From positions 1 through 7,333 of the forward strand of contig JAMORM010000073.1 of assembly GCA_027063585.1 (NCBI GenBank): a stretch of 7,333 nt of DNA. Direction: 5' to 3'. Shown piece after piece: positions 5,417 through 7,333 of the stretch; positions within the stretch are counted from its first letter, which is position 1, and every line of letters begins with the position of its first letter. A program made the position numbers and the translations under genes. The DNA comes from Sulfurimonas sp. GTDB lineage: Bacteria; Campylobacterota; Campylobacteria; Campylobacterales; Sulfurimonadaceae. Under the pieces are notes generated by a model, which searched no databases, was not told where the DNA came from, and worked only from the letters and a program-made list of their open reading frames with translations.

Positions 5417-6055
5417 CTACTTAAGCACACCATCAAGAATAGGCACAAAATCACAATCTTCAAGCTCTTCTTTTTCAATATATTCACCATTTTTTATAAA
5501 ACGGGTAATTACCTGTGTATTGCCTTTTTGTAAAGGAGCAACTAAAATTCCTCCATCTGCCAACTGTTCAAACAGTTTTACCGGAATTTCTTTTGCAGTT
5601 GCAGAAAAAAGAATCCTGTCATAGGGTGCATATTGAACCCATCCGTTTTGTCCGTCATCTGTGCGCGTATGTATGTTATTTATGCCCAGCTCACGGAATC
5701 TTTTTTTTGCTTCAAGTATCAAAGGTTCTATGCGTTCTATCGTAAATACACCACGAAAAAGATGAGAAAGAACGGCTGCCTGATAACCGCTTCCGCATCC
5801 CACTTCTAAAACCCTGTCTGCTCCTCGCGGAAACAAATACTCTGTCATTTTTGCAACTGTTAGAGGAGAGCTGATGTATTGATCAGCACCTATAGGCAAG
5901 GCATCAAGTTTATAGGCATTATGTTTAAATCCTGTCGGCACAAATGCTTCTCTGTTTGTTGAAGCAATAGCCTTTTTCACTGCATCACTCAACTTAAATT
6001 TTGCATCACACTCATTTGCCAAACGGGCGGTTTTTGTCGCTGTTATTCTATCCAA
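5417..6055 (-). CDS. pcm: Protein-L-isoaspartate O-methyltransferase
   Basis: 212 residues, normal length for the family (about 205-225). The enzyme uses S-adenosylmethionine to methylate isoaspartyl residues that arise by protein ageing, starting their repair. Visible landmarks: REAFVP (35-40), ALPIGADQYISSP (52-64), the SAM-binding motif VLEVGCGSGYQAAVLS (82-97), YDRILFSATAKEIP (145-158) and GGILVAPL (168-175). The common ISQP motif reads ISSP here, a mild divergence. The start is a TTG: an in-frame stop lies 5 codons upstream, and the next Met is M70, inside the conserved region. The TTG is 4 nt after the stop of the amidohydrolase gene, with GGGA about 9 nt before it as ribosome site. The rare start may keep expression low. 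Confidence 0.93.
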   Translation of the reverse strand: MDRITATKTARLANECDAKFKLSDAVKKAIASTNREAFVPTGFKHNAYKLDALPIGADQYISSPLTVAKMTEYLFPRGADRVLEVGCGSGYQAAVLSHLFRGVFTIERIEPLILEAKKRFRELGINNIHTRTDDGQNGWVQYAPYDRILFSATAKEIPVKLFEQLADGGILVAPLQKGNTQVITRFIKNGEYIEKEELEDCDFVPILDGVLK

Positions 6056-6059
6056 GTTA

Positions 6060-6797
6060 TTATATCCCTACATCCATATATCTTCTCATTAATGCTATCT
6101 CTTTTTTATCATATTTTACTTCTAAGCAAGGCTTATTCCCGTTTCTTTGCGCCTCACCCTGCGGTGTGATAATGCCGCTCATTGCAGTGCATTCTTCATT
6201 TGCACTGTCACTTGCCACAACATAGCACTGATTCATTAGTGCCAGAGCCTGTGTTAAAATTTTAAAATGCTCCGTTCTTAACTCTCCCCACCATGAAGGC
6301 ACGGCAATAACATCTGCACCCTCTGATTTTTGCCACAGTTCTTTAAAACGCAACTCAAAACAAACAAACACAGCTAACTTAATGCCTGCAACTTCAACAA
6401 TTTTAAAATCTTCATTACTCCCTGCTTGCATGTACTTGTCTTCATCGCCAAACTTAAAAAGTTTCGCTTTTGCTCTTTGAAACACAACCTCACCGTTATA
6501 AAAAACTTTGGCAAAATTGAAGACTTTTCCCTCTTTTTCTTCTAACATTGTAAGAACAATTATTTTGTTATAGGAAGCCTTTTTTATAGCTTCTGTTGCT
6601 TTAGGAGCAAATGAGAGCATTGCATCCATACGCTCATAATCATAGGAGGTCAAACAAACTTCCGGTGCAACTATAACAGAGTTTTCTTTTGTTTGTTTTA
6701 TTAATGTTAGTAGACGTTGTAAATTATCATCATAATTTAGCGTAGTTTCAAATAATAGTGAGCAAAGAGTATGCTCACGGGTTTTAGAAGTCATCAT
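6060..6797 (-). CDS. Carbon-nitrogen hydrolase (nitrilase superfamily)
   Basis: About 245 residues, the usual size of a stand-alone nitrilase-superfamily domain. These enzymes hydrolyse non-peptide C-N bonds, mostly amides, through a Glu-Lys-Cys triad. All three are present (numbering from the TTG at 6800): E47 in [13 protein letters not shown]111 in [12 protein letters not shown], and C147 in [13 protein letters not shown]; the last resembles the C-x-D/E-L-R-F-x-E-L pattern of the Nit/omega-amidase branches. [10 protein letters not shown] (164-173) and VVASDS (194-199) are also typical. Substrate cannot be decided from sequence: omega-amidase, deaminated-glutathione amidase and others are open. 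The frame begins TTG-ATG-ATG; the first ATG (6797) is chosen, the next (6794) is equally possible. It overlaps the end of nrdB by 14 nt, so translation is probably coupled. Confidence 0.88.
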   Translation of the reverse strand: MMTSKTREHTLCSLLFETTLNYDDNLQRLLTLIKQTKENSVIVAPEVCLTSYDYERMDAMLSFAPKATEAIKKASYNKIIVLTMLEEKEGKVFNFAKVFYNGEVVFQRAKAKLFKFGDEDKYMQAGSNEDFKIVEVAGIKLAVFVCFELRFKELWQKSEGADVIAVPSWWGELRTEHFKILTQALALMNQCYVVASDSANEECTAMSGIITPQGEAQRNGNKPCLEVKYDKKEIALMRRYMDVGI

Positions 6798-7333
6798 CAA
6801 AAGAGAGGCTGCCTTTTGAGTAGTTTGTTACTGTTCCTTCAAAAAAGTTTGTTTTTTGATCATTAAATTTTGCAAAATCATCTACCCATTTTATTGGGTT
6901 GGATACATTGTAAAGTTTGTCAAATCCGACAGCATTTAATCTGTCATCAGCAAGGTACTGAATATACTGCTCAACAATGCCATCCGTCAAACCTAAAATC
7001 TGTCCCTGAGTGATATATTTACCCCACTCTGTTTCAAGTTTTACCGCTTCTTTAAACATCTCAATTACATCTGCTCTAAGTTCATCGGTAAAAAGGTCTG
7101 GTCGCTCTTTTCTGAGCGTATTAATAAGGTTTTGAAAAAGGATCAAGTGTGTTACTTCATCTCGCTGAATAAAACGAATCATCTGTGCAGAACCGAGCAT
7201 TTTTCCCGAACGTGCCAGTGTGTAAATATAGGTAAACCCACTGTAAAAATAGATACCTTCAAGTATCTGATTTGCGAAACATGCTTTTACAAAGTTACTG
7301 TCAGTCGGATTTTTTGCCAGTTCCTGATAGACT
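6784..7333 (-). CDS. nrdB: Ribonucleoside-diphosphate reductase beta subunit, C-terminal 182 residues
   Basis: The frame stays open from the right edge ([14 protein letters not shown]) to the stop at 6784, so the 5' half is outside the window. NrdB holds the di-iron centre and tyrosyl radical that drive reduction of ribonucleotides by NrdA. Second-half metal ligands are visible: Glu in [13 protein letters not shown] and Glu/His in IQRDEVTHL (E-x2-H). The C-terminal tail SFDDDF is the acidic, aromatic-ended peptide by which NrdB docks on NrdA. This is the class Ia/Ib family; the first ligand set and the radical Tyr lie off-window, so subclass is not proven. An internal Met at 7200 is not the start, since strongly conserved sequence lies before it. 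It leads the minus-strand gene run, and the promoter is outside the window. Confidence 0.95.
   Translation of the reverse strand, partial: VYQELAKNPTDSNFVKACFANQILEGIYFYSGFTYIYTLARSGKMLGSAQMIRFIQRDEVTHLILFQNLINTLRKERPDLFTDELRADVIEMFKEAVKLETEWGKYITQGQILGLTDGIVEQYIQYLADDRLNAVGFDKLYNVSNPIKWVDDFAKFNDQKTNFFEGTVTNYSKGSLSFDDDF

Noticed and set aside
6784..7200. nrdB read as a 138-residue gene starting at the Met at 7200
   Set aside because: The same frame continues upstream to the edge with conserved NrdB sequence ([13 protein letters not shown]), so that Met is internal.

Overview
The window looks like chromosome from a free-living Campylobacterota (Epsilonproteobacteria) species, of the Sulfurimonas/Sulfuricurvum kind. 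This rests on low G+C, Lys/Glu/Ile-rich proteins, promoters reduced to a strong (extended) -10, use of ThyX, and the style of the NrdB, Dgt and PhnA-like proteins. It is an inference from sequence character, not a database match.

Layout. (1) 1-2116, minus strand: the first 705 codons of a large RTX calcium-binding surface or secreted protein, open to the left edge. It has an unusual N-terminal domain, a Pro/Glu-rich linker, one Ig-like adhesin module and three RTX blocks separated by two related spacer modules. (2) 2117-2278: a 162-bp divergent promoter region with an extended -10 element facing each way and a 13-bp palindrome beside the RTX promoter. (3) 2279-2491, plus strand: rpsU, followed by a TTCG-loop hairpin; it is the only plus-strand gene. 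(4) 2537-7333, minus strand: a run of seven genes. In transcription order they are nrdB (3' part), a nitrilase-superfamily amidohydrolase, pcm, thyX, a small lipoprotein, then after a 160-bp gap a PhnA-like zinc-ribbon protein and dgt.

Function. Three genes of the minus-strand run act on the dNTP pool: NrdB (ribonucleotide reduction), ThyX (dTMP synthesis) and Dgt (dGTP breakdown). Among them sit two enzymes of the kind that handle damaged molecules: Pcm (isoaspartyl protein repair) and an amidohydrolase with an intact Glu-Lys-Cys triad. Coupling is tight: nrdB/amidohydrolase overlap, amidohydrolase/pcm are 4 nt apart, the thyX stop lies in the lipoprotein ribosome site, and phnA/dgt share one base. 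The gap before phnA holds its own -10 and a cluster of perfect palindromes (4192-4239).

Most genes are ordinary core genes. The items most worth a second look are the RTX protein with its promoter palindrome, and the palindrome cluster at 4192-4239. I see no CRISPR array, tRNA, rRNA, insertion sequence or recognisable defence system.
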